A stretch of DNA of 64,000 bases. Origin: Mesorhizobium sp. (GTDB taxonomy: Bacteria > Pseudomonadota > Alphaproteobacteria > Rhizobiales > Rhizobiaceae). A program made the translations under genes and the position numbers. The DNA is taken from contig SAQL01000019.1 in assembly GCA_004020645.1 (NCBI GenBank), positions 34,976-98,975 on the forward strand, written 5' to 3'. This document shows positions 43,914-52,798 of this stretch, one piece after another (within the stretch, counting starts at the first letter, position 1; the number at the start of each line of letters is the position of its first letter). The notes under the pieces are model-generated. The model was given only the letters and a program-made list of their open reading frames with translations. It had not been told where the DNA came from and searched no databases.

Positions 43914-45055
43914 TGCGGGCCGCGAAGGGCGACTATGACCGCGCGATCGCCGACTACGATCACGCGATCGGCGCCGATGCGAAATACGCGGACGCCTACA
44001 GCAGCCGGGGCGCTGCCTTGCTAAGCAAAGGCTACAATGACGGCGCAATCACCGATTTCAATCAGGCCATACGCATCGACCCGAAGCAGATCGACGCCTA
44101 TGTGAATCGAGGCTTGGCCCGTGTGCACAAAAGCGATTTCGACCAGGCCCTGGTCGATTACGACAAGGCGATCAGTCTCGATCCGAAACATGCTGGAGCC
44201 CACAACGGTCGAGGCCTCGTCTGGTTCAGCAAGGGCGAAACTGAGCGCGCTATCGCCGAATACGACAAGGCGATCGACCTCGATCCGAAACAGGCCGACG
44301 CTTACAGCAATCGAGGACTGGCCTGGAGACGCATGGGTCACGTCGACCGCGCAATGGCCGACTTCGATCAGGCTATCAGCATCGATTCGAAAAACGCCCA
44401 TGCTCATTACAATCGAGGCATGGCGTGGTCCGCCAAGGGCGACGACGATCGCGCCATGATCGATTACAACCAGGCGATCAGTCTCGATCCCAAAAACATC
44501 GATGCGTACAAGAGTCGAGGACTGATTTGGGCTGCCAAGGGTGACAATGCCCGCGCCATTGCCGAATACAGCACGGTGATCCTCCTTCACCCCAAATATG
44601 TCTACGGCTACTTGGGTCGAGGTATTCTCAATTTCTATTCCGGCGAGCTTGCCAAGGCACAAGCCGATTTCGAGCAGGCAGCAAAGCTCGAGCCCGATGA
44701 TATCTATGTTGCGATCTGGCTTGATATGGCCAAACGGCGCAACGCCATGGCGGGCTATTTGCGGGAAGCGGCAAGCAAGCTCGACATGACGAAATGGCCG
44801 GCGCCGGTGGTTCACATGCTGCTTGGGGAACAGACGCCAGCCGCGGTGCTGGCGGCTGCCGATGACCTGGATGTGACCACGAAAACTGGACAAGTATGTG
44901 AGGCCAATTTCTATACTGCCGAACTCTATCGGCTTCAGGGACACGACGATGAAGCCTTGCGGCTTTACAAGATCGCGGTCAGCAATTGCCCTAGGAATTT
45001 CGACGAATACCGTGCTGCCAGGCTTGCCCTGCGCGAACTCGGCATGCTCCCTTAG
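43808..45055 (+). CDS. TPR-repeat protein, C-terminal part of the frameshifted gene
   Basis: A 415-residue frame with about nine further TPR units and a roughly 130-residue non-repeat C-terminus (from about 280: AKLDMTKWPAPVVHMLLGEQ). Its apparent start (ATG at 43808, GMSWSHKG) is simply the middle of a repeat and has no ribosome-binding site, so it is probably not an independent gene but the continuation of the gene beginning at 42474. Restored, the combined gene has about 20 repeats. Seen directly: a 2-nt offset between the two frames. Confidence 0.7.
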   Translation: MSWSHKGDGDRAVADFTRAIGLDPKYAYAYRNRGLMRAAKGDYDRAIADYDHAIGADAKYADAYSSRGAALLSKGYNDGAITDFNQAIRIDPKQIDAYVNRGLARVHKSDFDQALVDYDKAISLDPKHAGAHNGRGLVWFSKGETERAIAEYDKAIDLDPKQADAYSNRGLAWRRMGHVDRAMADFDQAISIDSKNAHAHYNRGMAWSAKGDDDRAMIDYNQAISLDPKNIDAYKSRGLIWAAKGDNARAIAEYSTVILLHPKYVYGYLGRGILNFYSGELAKAQADFEQAAKLEPDDIYVAIWLDMAKRRNAMAGYLREAASKLDMTKWPAPVVHMLLGEQTPAAVLAAADDLDVTTKTGQVCEANFYTAELYRLQGHDDEALRLYKIAVSNCPRNFDEYRAARLALRELGMLP

Positions 45056-45181
45056 AGCCGAACCCTGCCAAGCTAATTCAGGCCGGGCCGCGCCCATCTG
45101 TAAGGAATGCATCCCGGAGGAGATTCCGATCTTCGAAGGCCTGCGCTACACTTGGTCCACTTCAACCGGGCCGCCACGTCC

Positions 45182-45907
45182 ATGATTGTCCAGACCTGCA
45201 TCAATGGCGCGCGCAGCGCCGATTTCCATCCGCAACTGCCGCTTGGCGCGGAAGCCATGGCGCGCGACGGCGCGGCTTGCGTGGCTGCAGGTGCGGCCGA
45301 GTTGCATGTCCATGCGCGCGGGCTCGATGGCCGCGAAAGTCTTGCGCCCGAGGCGATTGACGGGACCGTGCTGGCGCTGCGCCGCGCCTGCCCGGGAACG
45401 CTGATCGGCGTGTCGACCGGCGCCTGGATCGAGAATGATGACGAGCGCACACTTGCCGCGATCGCCGGCTGGAGCGAATTGCCTGACTACGCGTCGGTTA
45501 ATCTGAGCGAGGAAGCCGCGCCCGAGGTCATGCAAAGCCTGCGGCAGCGCGGCATCGGCATCGAAGCCGGGCTCGCCTCCGTCGCTGACGCCGAGCGCCT
45601 GGTCCGGCTCGACCGTGGCAACCAGGTGCTGCGCATCCTGATCGAGATCTCCGAGCAGGAGTTGGACGCGGCGCTGGAGGTCAGCGACGGCATCGCGGCG
45701 GTGCTCGACCGCGCCGGGATGCGTCGCGCCATATTGCTGCACGGCGCCGACGCCACGGTGTGGCCGTTCGTGCGCAGGGCGGCGGAGCGGCGCTGGTCGA
45801 CGCGTATCGGGCTGGAAGACGGCAAGGCGCTTCCGGACGGCAGTACGGCATCAGGCAATGCCGCGCTGACGGCTGCTGCCGTCGCGATTTTCCGGGCCGG
45901 TTGCTGA
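45182..45907 (+). CDS. BKACE-family (DUF849) beta-keto acid cleavage enzyme-like protein
   Basis: A 241-residue TIM-barrel protein resembling beta-keto acid cleavage enzymes, which condense a beta-keto acid with acetyl-CoA. Family landmarks are an early VQTCINGAR, the zinc-ligand motif AELHVHARG (normally HxHxRD), DGRESL, and YASVNLSEEAAPEVM. It is shorter than most members (about 270-310), and the usual Asp after the Arg of the HxHxR motif is replaced by Gly-Leu-Asp, so activity may differ. Stand-alone; no thiolase or CoA-transferase nearby. Confidence 0.72.
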   Translation: MIVQTCINGARSADFHPQLPLGAEAMARDGAACVAAGAAELHVHARGLDGRESLAPEAIDGTVLALRRACPGTLIGVSTGAWIENDDERTLAAIAGWSELPDYASVNLSEEAAPEVMQSLRQRGIGIEAGLASVADAERLVRLDRGNQVLRILIEISEQELDAALEVSDGIAAVLDRAGMRRAILLHGADATVWPFVRRAAERRWSTRIGLEDGKALPDGSTASGNAALTAAAVAIFRAGC

Positions 45908-45957
45908 TTCATCCCATAGGTTTCGGGCGCCTTGCCCGATCTTTTCGGGATGCTGCG

Positions 45958-46794
45958 TCAGGCCACGTCCCGCAAAGTCGAAAGCGGCGTCGTCGACATG
46001 GAGGTTGCGCTGGCGCGATCCTCGTGAAGCGCGAAGCCCGTTGCGCCTGGATCGCCCAGTTCGGGGCGGAGCTGCATGCTCGGGATGTGGTAGTCACCGC
46101 CATTCTGCTGCCGGTAGGGAATGGGCCGGATTGTCTCGAGCGTTCGCATCCTTTCGCGCAGCCGCTCCGCGACAGGCTCGAAATCGGCCTCCCCAAAACG
46201 ATCCACTCTGTAGACCACGAACGGCGGCAGCACGTCGTAGCCCGGATAATAGAGTATCCCGTGATTGATCGGGAACAGCAGGTCGTCGATCGGGCCGTTG
46301 ACGCCGCGGGCGGAGTAATGCTCTTCCCAGCCGCCGGTGGTCACGATCAGCATCGCGCGCTTGCCGGCGAGCGTTCCCTCGCCAAAGCGGTCACCCCATC
46401 GCTTGTCGCTATGCTCGCCGACACCATAGGCGAAGCCGTAGGCGTACACCCGATCGACCCAACCCTTGAGGATCGCCGGCATGGCGTACCACCACAGCGG
46501 GAACTGGAGGATCAGCGTGTCGGCCCACAGCAGCTTGTCGATCTCTGCTTTAACATCTTTGGCTAGCAAGTTGGTCGCAAATGCCTTTTTGGAAGCGCCA
46601 GCCGGCAGGAAGCGCGCTTCGGGCGGCCACGACGGAAAGTCGGCACGGTCCACCTCGGATTTCCAGCCATCGGCATAGAGGTCCGATATCAGCACCTCAT
46701 GGCCCTGGGCCTCCAGTTCCCTGACGGCGACGTCACGCAAAGCGCCGTTGAGCGAACGCGGTTCGGGATGAGCAAAAACAAGCAGGACTTTCAT
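45958..46794 (-). CDS. Flavodoxin-fold NAD(P)H quinone reductase
   Basis: A 278-residue Flavodoxin_2 protein of the NQO/MdaB type: VLLVFAHPEPRSLNG at the N-terminus binds FMN phosphate, and LQFPLWWYAMPAILKGWVDRV (about 97-117) is the isoalloxazine-binding segment. It would reduce quinones or azo/nitro compounds by two electrons. GGAG lies upstream of the ATG. Divergent from a LysR regulator at 46888 with a 93-bp gap, the usual regulator-target layout. Confidence 0.88.
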   Translation of the reverse strand: MKVLLVFAHPEPRSLNGALRDVAVRELEAQGHEVLISDLYADGWKSEVDRADFPSWPPEARFLPAGASKKAFATNLLAKDVKAEIDKLLWADTLILQFPLWWYAMPAILKGWVDRVYAYGFAYGVGEHSDKRWGDRFGEGTLAGKRAMLIVTTGGWEEHYSARGVNGPIDDLLFPINHGILYYPGYDVLPPFVVYRVDRFGEADFEPVAERLRERMRTLETIRPIPYRQQNGGDYHIPSMQLRPELGDPGATGFALHEDRASATSMSTTPLSTLRDVA

Positions 46795-46887
46795 GGGTCA
46801 ACTCCGAAGAAGGACGATAGACGCTGAAGGTAGCCAGCCCCGGGATGATCCGCTATATCCAGGCAATGCATAAGATTATGCCGAATA

Positions 46888-47811
46888 ATGGATAGGTCTG
46901 ATGTGACCCTCGAGCGCATGCGCACTTTCGTTCGCGTCGCCGAGCGCGGCAGCCTGTCGGCGGTGGCGCGCGAACTCGGAGTTGGGCAGTCGACGGTCAC
47001 ACGGCATCTGCGCGAGCTCGAAGACGCCGTCGGCGTGCCCTTGCTCAGCAGGACCACCCGGCGTGTCACGATGACCGATGAAGGCAGCCGTTACTATGCC
47101 GACGCCGCCCAGATCCTGCGCCTCGTCGAGCAGGCCGGCGATGAGGCACGGGGCACGCGCGGGGCTTCGGCCGGTACGATCCGGATATCCTGCACGGCGG
47201 CGCTCGGGGTCTTGCACGTCAGCCGGCTGATCTTCGCCTTTCAGGACCGCTATCCCGACGTCGGGGTCGATCTCAGCCTCACCGACGAGCGCATCAACCT
47301 TGTGCGGGAGGGCGTCGACATCGCGCTTCGCCTCGGTCCGCTCACCGACAGCTCGATGAAACTGCGGGCGCTCGGCCAGTCCCGGCGTTTGCTGGTGGCA
47401 GCACCAGCCTATCTGGCGGCGCGGGGCAGACCGGCTGTCCCGCAGGACCTGCCTGGCCATGAAGGCATCCGGATGTCGAACATCGCGGGAAGCGATACGC
47501 TCGCCCTGCAGGGGCCGGGCGGCGAACGCCACGCGGTGTCTTTCGGCGGCCGATTTCGGGTCGACCATGGGCTTGCCGCCCGCGAAGCGCTCGTCGCCGG
47601 GCGCGGTATCGCACCTGCCCATCGCTGGCTTGTCGACGATCTCTTGGCGGCCGGCCGGCTGGAAGTGATCCTGCCAGACTACGCCCCGCCTCCCATACCG
47701 CTGAGCATGCTGATCGTCCCGGAACGCGCGGGCATTGCTCGGGTCCGGCTGCTGGTCGACTTTCTCGCCGAGCGGATCGGCGGCATTCCAGGGATCGACA
47801 AGCCGCGTTAG
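46888..47811 (+). CDS. LysR-family transcriptional regulator
   Basis: A 307-residue regulator with an N-terminal winged helix (LERMRTFVRVAERGSLSAVAR, then VGQSTVTRHLRELE) and a LysR effector-binding domain from about 92. Close in pattern to the regulators found beside quinone reductases. It probably controls the divergent gene at 45958. Confidence 0.87.
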   Translation: MDRSDVTLERMRTFVRVAERGSLSAVARELGVGQSTVTRHLRELEDAVGVPLLSRTTRRVTMTDEGSRYYADAAQILRLVEQAGDEARGTRGASAGTIRISCTAALGVLHVSRLIFAFQDRYPDVGVDLSLTDERINLVREGVDIALRLGPLTDSSMKLRALGQSRRLLVAAPAYLAARGRPAVPQDLPGHEGIRMSNIAGSDTLALQGPGGERHAVSFGGRFRVDHGLAAREALVAGRGIAPAHRWLVDDLLAAGRLEVILPDYAPPPIPLSMLIVPERAGIARVRLLVDFLAERIGGIPGIDKPR

Positions 47812-47901
47812 CCGGCTTGCCCTCAGCCGGCCACGACACCGGCAAGCCCTGTTGACAGGCGGCCGAACGCTCTTGCGATTTCAAAAGATACACCCTAAGC
47901 T

Positions 47902-47950
47902 GTTTTCATATCAGAAAGAAAACTCCATCATTTCTTTCCATTTATGAAAG
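47902..47950. promoter_or_regulatory. Paired dyads upstream of the Lrp/AsnC gene
   Basis: Two inverted repeats of related sequence: GTTTTC-N10-GAAAAC at 47902-47923 and CTTTC-N7-GAAAG at 47934-47950, in an AT-rich stretch immediately before the regulator start at 47960. Lrp-type proteins bind several phased AT-rich dyads of this form, so this is a likely autoregulatory operator. Confidence 0.45.
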
Positions 47951-47959
47951 CCTAAGCGT

Positions 47960-48490
47960 TTGCGGGAACATCTCGATCAAACCGACCGGCGACTGGTCAA
48001 GCTGCTGTCGCAGGATGCGCAGCTTGGAGTCAATCGGCTCGCCGAGAAGATGGCCGTCTCGGTGCCGACGGTGCGCATGCGGTTGCGCAACCTGCTCGAC
48101 CGCAACCTGCTCAAGATCGTCGGGCTACTCAACCTGACCGAGCGCCCAGAATTGATCTCGGCGATCGTCGGCATCAATGCGCAGGGGCGAGGCCGGGCTC
48201 GGGAACTGGCGCAGCGCATCGCCGAACTGCCTTTCGTGAACTCGGCCTCCGTCGTCACCGGACGCTTCGACATCATCGTCGACGTGACGGTGGCCGGCGA
48301 TGTCGCCGATCTCTATCGCGTCACCAGCGAGCTGATCCCCGGCGCGGGCGAGCCCGGCGAAGTCGTGCGCAGCGAGACCTTCGTCGTCATGGCCTCCTGC
48401 AACAAATGGGTCAGCCTGCCAGAAGGCTGCTGGTCGGACGAGACCAAGCGCGACGAAACTGGGCGGCACGAAACTGGCCGAATGCCATGA
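47960..48490 (+). CDS. Lrp/AsnC-family transcriptional regulator
   Basis: A 176-residue regulator. Residues 4-60 are the helix-turn-helix (LDQTDRRLVKLLSQDAQLG, then LAEKMAVSVPTVRMRLRNL); residues about 68-145 are the RAM/AsnC ligand-binding domain for amino acids (ELPFVNSASVVTGRFDIIVDV). The start is a TTG at 47960. The C-terminal tail carries a repetitive DETKRDETGRHETGR. It overlaps the next gene by ATGA, so it belongs to the downstream catabolic operon and likely senses its amino acid. Confidence 0.88.
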   Translation: MREHLDQTDRRLVKLLSQDAQLGVNRLAEKMAVSVPTVRMRLRNLLDRNLLKIVGLLNLTERPELISAIVGINAQGRGRARELAQRIAELPFVNSASVVTGRFDIIVDVTVAGDVADLYRVTSELIPGAGEPGEVVRSETFVVMASCNKWVSLPEGCWSDETKRDETGRHETGRMP

Positions 48491-49650
48491 AGATCGCGGT
48501 CCTCGGCGGCCTCGGCCTACAGGGCCGTGCGGCGATCGCCGATCTCGTCGCCAGCGCCGATGTCGAAGAGGTCGTCTGCGTCGATACTGCGCCGGATGGG
48601 GCAGCCCGCCTAGGCGGCCTGACCGACCCTGCCCGCGTGCGTTTCGTCGTGCCGGAAGGCGCGATCGCCCCTGTGTTGGCGAACGTGCTGGCGGGTGTCG
48701 ACGCCGCCATCGATCTGTTGCCGCAGCCGCTGATGCGCGAAGCGGTGCTGGCCGCGATCGCGACGCGCACGCCGCTGGTCACCAGCAATTACGGCAAGAC
48801 GATCACCGACCTCGCCCCGGCGGCGGAAGCGGCCGGCGTCTCGATCATGACCGAATGCGGGCTCGACCCCGGCATCGACCTTGTGCTCTACGCGCGCACC
48901 GCCCGTCAGTTCGACGCCATCACAACAATCGACTCCTATTGCGGCGGCATTCCCGAGCCGACGGCGATGGCCAAGCCGCTATGCTACAAGGTGAGCTGGA
49001 ATTTTGACATGGTTCTGATGAGCCAGAACCGCGACAGCGTGCTGGTCGAGAACGGCCAACGGGTCGAGGTGCCGGCTGGCTGCCAGCACGACAATCCGTT
49101 CATCCATCAGATCGAGGTCGAGGAGCTGGGCAGGCTGGAAGCCTTCCCCAATGGCGATGCGCCCCATTATGCCGGCATGCTTGCCGCCGCCAAGGGGCTG
49201 CAGCGCTCCGGCCGCTACTCGCTGCGCTGGCCGGGCTGGTCGGCATTCTGGGCGCCGCTGAAGGAGCTTGGCTTCCTTTCCGAAGACAAGATACCCGGTG
49301 TTGGCGCCAGCCCACGTGAATTTCTCGGCCGGCTGCTCGGCCCGCAACTGCAATATAGCGCCGACGAGAGGGACCTGTGCGTGATGCGTAATGTCTTCTC
49401 AGGCACCCAAGGCGGTCGCCGCAAGACGGTGACATCGGACCTGGTCATCGAACGCGACCTCGCATCCGGCCTGTTCGGCATGAGCCTCGGCGTCGGCTAT
49501 CCCGCCAGCATCGTGGCGCAGATGCTGGCGCGGGGCGAAATTACCGAGCCCGGCCTGCTCAACCCACTGTTGCATGTGCCAGACGGCCGCTTTCTCGATG
49601 AGCTGGCCCGGCGCGGTATACGGGTATCCGAAACGATCAGGTGGGACTGA
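48487..49650 (+). CDS. Saccharopine dehydrogenase-like NAD(P)-binding oxidoreductase
   Basis: A 387-residue enzyme with an N-terminal Rossmann fold (IAVLGGLGLQGRAAIADL, 3-20), the family motif TSNYGK and then SIMTECGLDPGIDLVLY, and a C-terminal catalytic domain with FSGTQGGRRKTV. Family members work on amino-acid imine adducts (saccharopine, carboxynorspermidine) or as L-amino acid dehydrogenases. The substrate cannot be set from sequence. It starts in an ATGA overlap with the Lrp regulator and precedes a polar amino acid importer, so it probably acts on the imported compound. Confidence 0.8.
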   Translation: MKIAVLGGLGLQGRAAIADLVASADVEEVVCVDTAPDGAARLGGLTDPARVRFVVPEGAIAPVLANVLAGVDAAIDLLPQPLMREAVLAAIATRTPLVTSNYGKTITDLAPAAEAAGVSIMTECGLDPGIDLVLYARTARQFDAITTIDSYCGGIPEPTAMAKPLCYKVSWNFDMVLMSQNRDSVLVENGQRVEVPAGCQHDNPFIHQIEVEELGRLEAFPNGDAPHYAGMLAAAKGLQRSGRYSLRWPGWSAFWAPLKELGFLSEDKIPGVGASPREFLGRLLGPQLQYSADERDLCVMRNVFSGTQGGRRKTVTSDLVIERDLASGLFGMSLGVGYPASIVAQMLARGEITEPGLLNPLLHVPDGRFLDELARRGIRVSETIRWD

Positions 49651-49762
49651 AGGACTTTCGAACGGTGGTCGCCGCCGGCAACAGCGCTGCCGCTCAAAAA
49701 GCACCCCAAAGGGGTGGAACAACAAAGTGAAAATAACAAACGACAACAAGGAGGAATGCCCA

Positions 49763-50551
49763 ATGACGATTGCCAAGCTTTTCATCGCAGGCCTCGCGCT
49801 CGCCGGCCTCACTGCCGCGGCCAGTGCCGGAACGCTCGACGAGATCACCAAGCGCGGCGAGTTGCGCGTTGCCGTGCAGACGCAGGGACCGCCCTTCTCG
49901 CTGGTCGGCGCTGCCGGCGAACGCACCGGCAGTTCGGTCGAGCTTGCCGAACTGATGGCCAAGGAAATGGGCGTGAAGATCACCTTTTTGGATTTCGATT
50001 GGGACGGCCTGATCCCGGCGCTGCTGTCGGGCAAGGCCGATCTTCTGGTCGCCGACATGACGCCGACGCTTGCGCGGGCGATGAAGGTCGCCTTCACCAA
50101 GCCGTACATGTACACCGGCAGCACCGTCTTCACCAAAGCCGACGGCAAATTCAAATCCACCGAGGACTGCAAGGCCAAGGGCACCAAGATCGCCGTGCTG
50201 CTCGGCGCCACCGGCGAGAAGGAGGCCAAGAAGGCCTTCCCCGACGCCGACATCAAGAGCTACAAGGGCGGCGGCCCGCTGCTGCTCGACGCCGTCAACA
50301 ACGGCCAGGCCGACTGCGGAGTCAACGACGTCTCGGCGGTCAAGGGCCAGTCGACCGCCTATCCGGCCGGCAGCTTCACCATCATGCCGGACATGCTGTC
50401 GAAGGAGCCGCTTGCCTTCGCCACGCGTTATGACGAGCAGGACCTGTTGACCTGGATGAACCTGTTCCTCGATCAGGTCAGCCTCGACGGCCGCCTGCAG
50501 AAGAACCTCGATTACTGGGTCAATTCCGACGACTGGAAGAAAGACCATTAA
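49763..50551 (+). CDS. Polar amino acid ABC transporter binding protein
   Basis: A 262-residue periplasmic solute-binding protein family 3 member. Signal peptide 1-22 (cleavage after AAASA), then the standard LDEITKRGELRVAVQTQGPPF opening and the ADLLVADMTPT and FTKPYMYTG stretches that line the ligand pocket. AAGGAGG precedes the ATG. A strong hairpin follows the stop, which would favour high binding-protein levels over the permeases. Confidence 0.9.
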   Translation: MTIAKLFIAGLALAGLTAAASAGTLDEITKRGELRVAVQTQGPPFSLVGAAGERTGSSVELAELMAKEMGVKITFLDFDWDGLIPALLSGKADLLVADMTPTLARAMKVAFTKPYMYTGSTVFTKADGKFKSTEDCKAKGTKIAVLLGATGEKEAKKAFPDADIKSYKGGGPLLLDAVNNGQADCGVNDVSAVKGQSTAYPAGSFTIMPDMLSKEPLAFATRYDEQDLLTWMNLFLDQVSLDGRLQKNLDYWVNSDDWKKDH

Positions 50552-50566
50552 GCAGCGGTAGATCCG

Positions 50567-50605
50567 AGCGGTTTCGCGTGCGCCTCGGCGCATCGCGAAG
50601 CCGCT
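50567..50605 (+). terminator. Long intra-operon hairpin after the binding-protein gene
   Basis: AGCGGTTTCGCGTGCGCC (50567-50584) pairs with the complementary GGCGCATCGCGAAGCCGCT (50587-50605) with one bulged base and one G-U pair, giving an almost continuous stem of 17-18 bp. No T-tract follows. Such stems between binding-protein and permease genes usually protect the upstream mRNA or cause partial termination. Confidence 0.7.
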
Positions 50606-50632
50606 TGATCGTCTGAGGGACCCCTTCCAGCG

Positions 50633-51304
50633 ATGCTCGAAAATTTCAGCTTCCGCACCATCGTCGAATATCTGCCCCTGTTCGGGCAGGGCCTCGTCAC
50701 GACCGTGTGGCTGTCTGTCCTCGCCTTTGCCGGCGCGCTCGCCGTCGGCATCGTGCTCGCCGCCATGAACCAGCAGCGCGGCCGGCTGTTCCGCATCCCG
50801 GCCAAGGCCTATATCGACGCGGTGCGCGCCACCCCCTTGCTGGCGCAGCTTTATTTCCTCTATTTCGGCCTGCCGCGGCTCGGCATCATCCTGCCTGAGC
50901 TCGTCGTCGGCATCCTCGCTTTGTCGCTGAACAGCGGCGCCTATGTCGCCGAGATCATCCGCGCCGGCATCCTGTCGATCCCACACGGCCAGGTCGAAGC
51001 CGGCGTCGCCTCGGGAATGACCTATGTCCAGCGCATGCGCCTCGTCATCCTGCCGCAGGCGTTCAAGGTGACGATCCCGCCGCTGCTCGGACAGGCGATC
51101 GTGCTGGTCAAGGATTCCGCATTGCTGTCGCTGATCGCGGTCGCCGAATTGACGCGCGCCGGACAATTGCTCGCCTCCGACCGCTTCATGCCGGCGGAAG
51201 GTTTTATCACCATCGCCGCCTTCTACCTGCTGCTCTATTACGGGCTGAAGGGACTGGCGGCGCTATCCGGGCGCTGGCTTGGCCTGGCGGGAGCACAGAC
51301 ATGA
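50633..51304 (+). CDS. Polar amino acid ABC transporter permease (HisMQ type)
   Basis: A 223-residue permease with about five helices. The conserved EAA loop reads HGQVEAGVASGMTYVQRMRL (about 120-139), and ILSIPHGQ precedes it. It ends in an ATGA overlap with the next permease gene. The two permeases form the channel for the upstream binding protein. Confidence 0.9.
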   Translation: MLENFSFRTIVEYLPLFGQGLVTTVWLSVLAFAGALAVGIVLAAMNQQRGRLFRIPAKAYIDAVRATPLLAQLYFLYFGLPRLGIILPELVVGILALSLNSGAYVAEIIRAGILSIPHGQVEAGVASGMTYVQRMRLVILPQAFKVTIPPLLGQAIVLVKDSALLSLIAVAELTRAGQLLASDRFMPAEGFITIAAFYLLLYYGLKGLAALSGRWLGLAGAQT

Positions 51305-51975
51305 TCTGGCAGCAGCTGCAAAGCCTCGCCGGCAGTTATCCCCTCGCCTTGCGCGGCCTCGGCATGACCGTGGTGCTGTCGCTGATCAGCCTGGTGCTTG
51401 GCACGCTGATCGGCTTTGGCCTCGGCATCCTGCGGACCGGCGGCAATCGGCTGATCAGCGGCGTGATCGGCGCCTGGGTCGACCTGATCCGCGGCACGCC
51501 GTTCCTGGTGCAGATCTTCTTGATCTTCTTCATCCTGCCGGAACTCGGCATCGAGCTGGACGCCTTCAGCGCCGGCATAATCGCGCTGACCAATCTGGCC
51601 GCCTGCTTCATCTGCGAGATCGTCGTCGCCGGCATCCGCTCGGTGCCGACCGGCCAGGTCGAGGCGGCGCTGGCGTCCGGTCTCTCGCGCTGGCAGCGCA
51701 TGCGCCAGGTAGTGCTGCCGCAGGCGATGCGCATCGTGCTGCCGCCGCTGGTCGGGCAATATGTGCTGCTGATCAAGGATTCCTCTGTTGTTTCGGCCAT
51801 CGGGCTCACCGACCTCACCCGCGTCGGCTGGCTGGTGGTGCAGCGTGTGCCCAACGGCCTGCTGGTCTTCTTCCTCATCGGCCTCGGCTATTTCATCGTC
51901 TGTTATCCGCTGATCCTGCTGGCCCGCCGGCTTGAGCAGCGCATCGGTGCGGCCCATGGCGAGGTGCAGATATGA
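51301..51975 (+). CDS. Polar amino acid ABC transporter permease (HisMQ type)
   Basis: A 224-residue partner permease with LRGLGMTVVLSLISLVLG as first helix, VDLIRGTPFLVQIF, and the EAA loop TGQVEAALASGLSRWQRMRQ (about 117-136). Overlaps the preceding and following genes by ATGA, so translation of the three is coupled. Confidence 0.9.
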   Translation: MIWQQLQSLAGSYPLALRGLGMTVVLSLISLVLGTLIGFGLGILRTGGNRLISGVIGAWVDLIRGTPFLVQIFLIFFILPELGIELDAFSAGIIALTNLAACFICEIVVAGIRSVPTGQVEAALASGLSRWQRMRQVVLPQAMRIVLPPLVGQYVLLIKDSSVVSAIGLTDLTRVGWLVVQRVPNGLLVFFLIGLGYFIVCYPLILLARRLEQRIGAAHGEVQI

Positions 51976-52730
51976 CGAACCCCAGCAAAGGCCGCACCGG
52001 CATGATCGAGTTTCGCGGGGTCAACAAATGGTTCGGCCCGCTCAATGTGCTGAAAGACATCACGCTCAGCGTCGAGCCGAGCGAAGTGGTCGTCGTCTGC
52101 GGCCCTAGCGGCTCAGGAAAGAGCACCCTGATCCGCTGCATCAACGGTCTGGAGACGATCCGCGACGGCGACCTGGTGGTCGACGGCCAGCGCCTCGGCG
52201 ACCCCGCCACCAACATGATGCGGCTGCGCACCGAGATCGGCTTCGTCTTCCAGTCGTTCAATTTGTATCCGCACAAGACCGCACTTGAAAACGTGACGCT
52301 GGCGCCGATCCATGTCCGCAAGATCCCGCGCGCCGAAGCCGAAAAGGCCGGCCGCGAGCTGCTTGCCAAGGTCGGCCTTGCCGACAAGGTCAATGCCTAT
52401 CCCGCACAACTCTCCGGCGGCCAGCAGCAGCGCGTCGCGATCGCCCGCTGCCTCGGTATGCGCCCCAAGATCATGCTGTTCGACGAGCCGACCTCGGCGC
52501 TCGACCCTGAGATGATCTCGGAAGTGCTCGACGTCATGGTCGCGGTCGCCGAGGAAGGCATGACCATGATGGTGGTGACGCACGAGATGGGCTTTGCCCG
52601 CAAGGTCGCCCAGCGCATGGTGTTCATGGATGCCGGCGCCATCGTCGAGAGCGGCACGCCGGAGGAATTCTTCTCGCATCCGAAGACCGATCGCAGCCGT
52701 GCCTTCCTGAGCAAGATCCTGCGGCATTAG
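51972..52730 (+). CDS. Polar amino acid ABC transporter ATPase (GlnQ/HisP type)
   Basis: A 252-residue ATPase with Walker A GPSGSGKST (about 44-52), signature LSGGQQQRVAIARCL, Walker B IMLFDEPTSALDPEM and the H-loop MMVVTHEMGF. The amino acid importer ATPases of this group have exactly this DPEM(I) ending. Last gene of the operon beginning with the Lrp regulator. Confidence 0.92.
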   Translation: MTNPSKGRTGMIEFRGVNKWFGPLNVLKDITLSVEPSEVVVVCGPSGSGKSTLIRCINGLETIRDGDLVVDGQRLGDPATNMMRLRTEIGFVFQSFNLYPHKTALENVTLAPIHVRKIPRAEAEKAGRELLAKVGLADKVNAYPAQLSGGQQQRVAIARCLGMRPKIMLFDEPTSALDPEMISEVLDVMVAVAEEGMTMMVVTHEMGFARKVAQRMVFMDAGAIVESGTPEEFFSHPKTDRSRAFLSKILRH

Positions 52731-52798
52731 GGTCAAACTCACTCAGTTGGCCGCGCCGATGGCCGAGAGGGTGGATAATCGCCTGAAGCATTGCAAAG

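Noticed and set aside
42700..44700. Regular ~102-bp periodicity
   Set aside because: This is the coding period of 34-residue TPR units, not a DNA repeat element.
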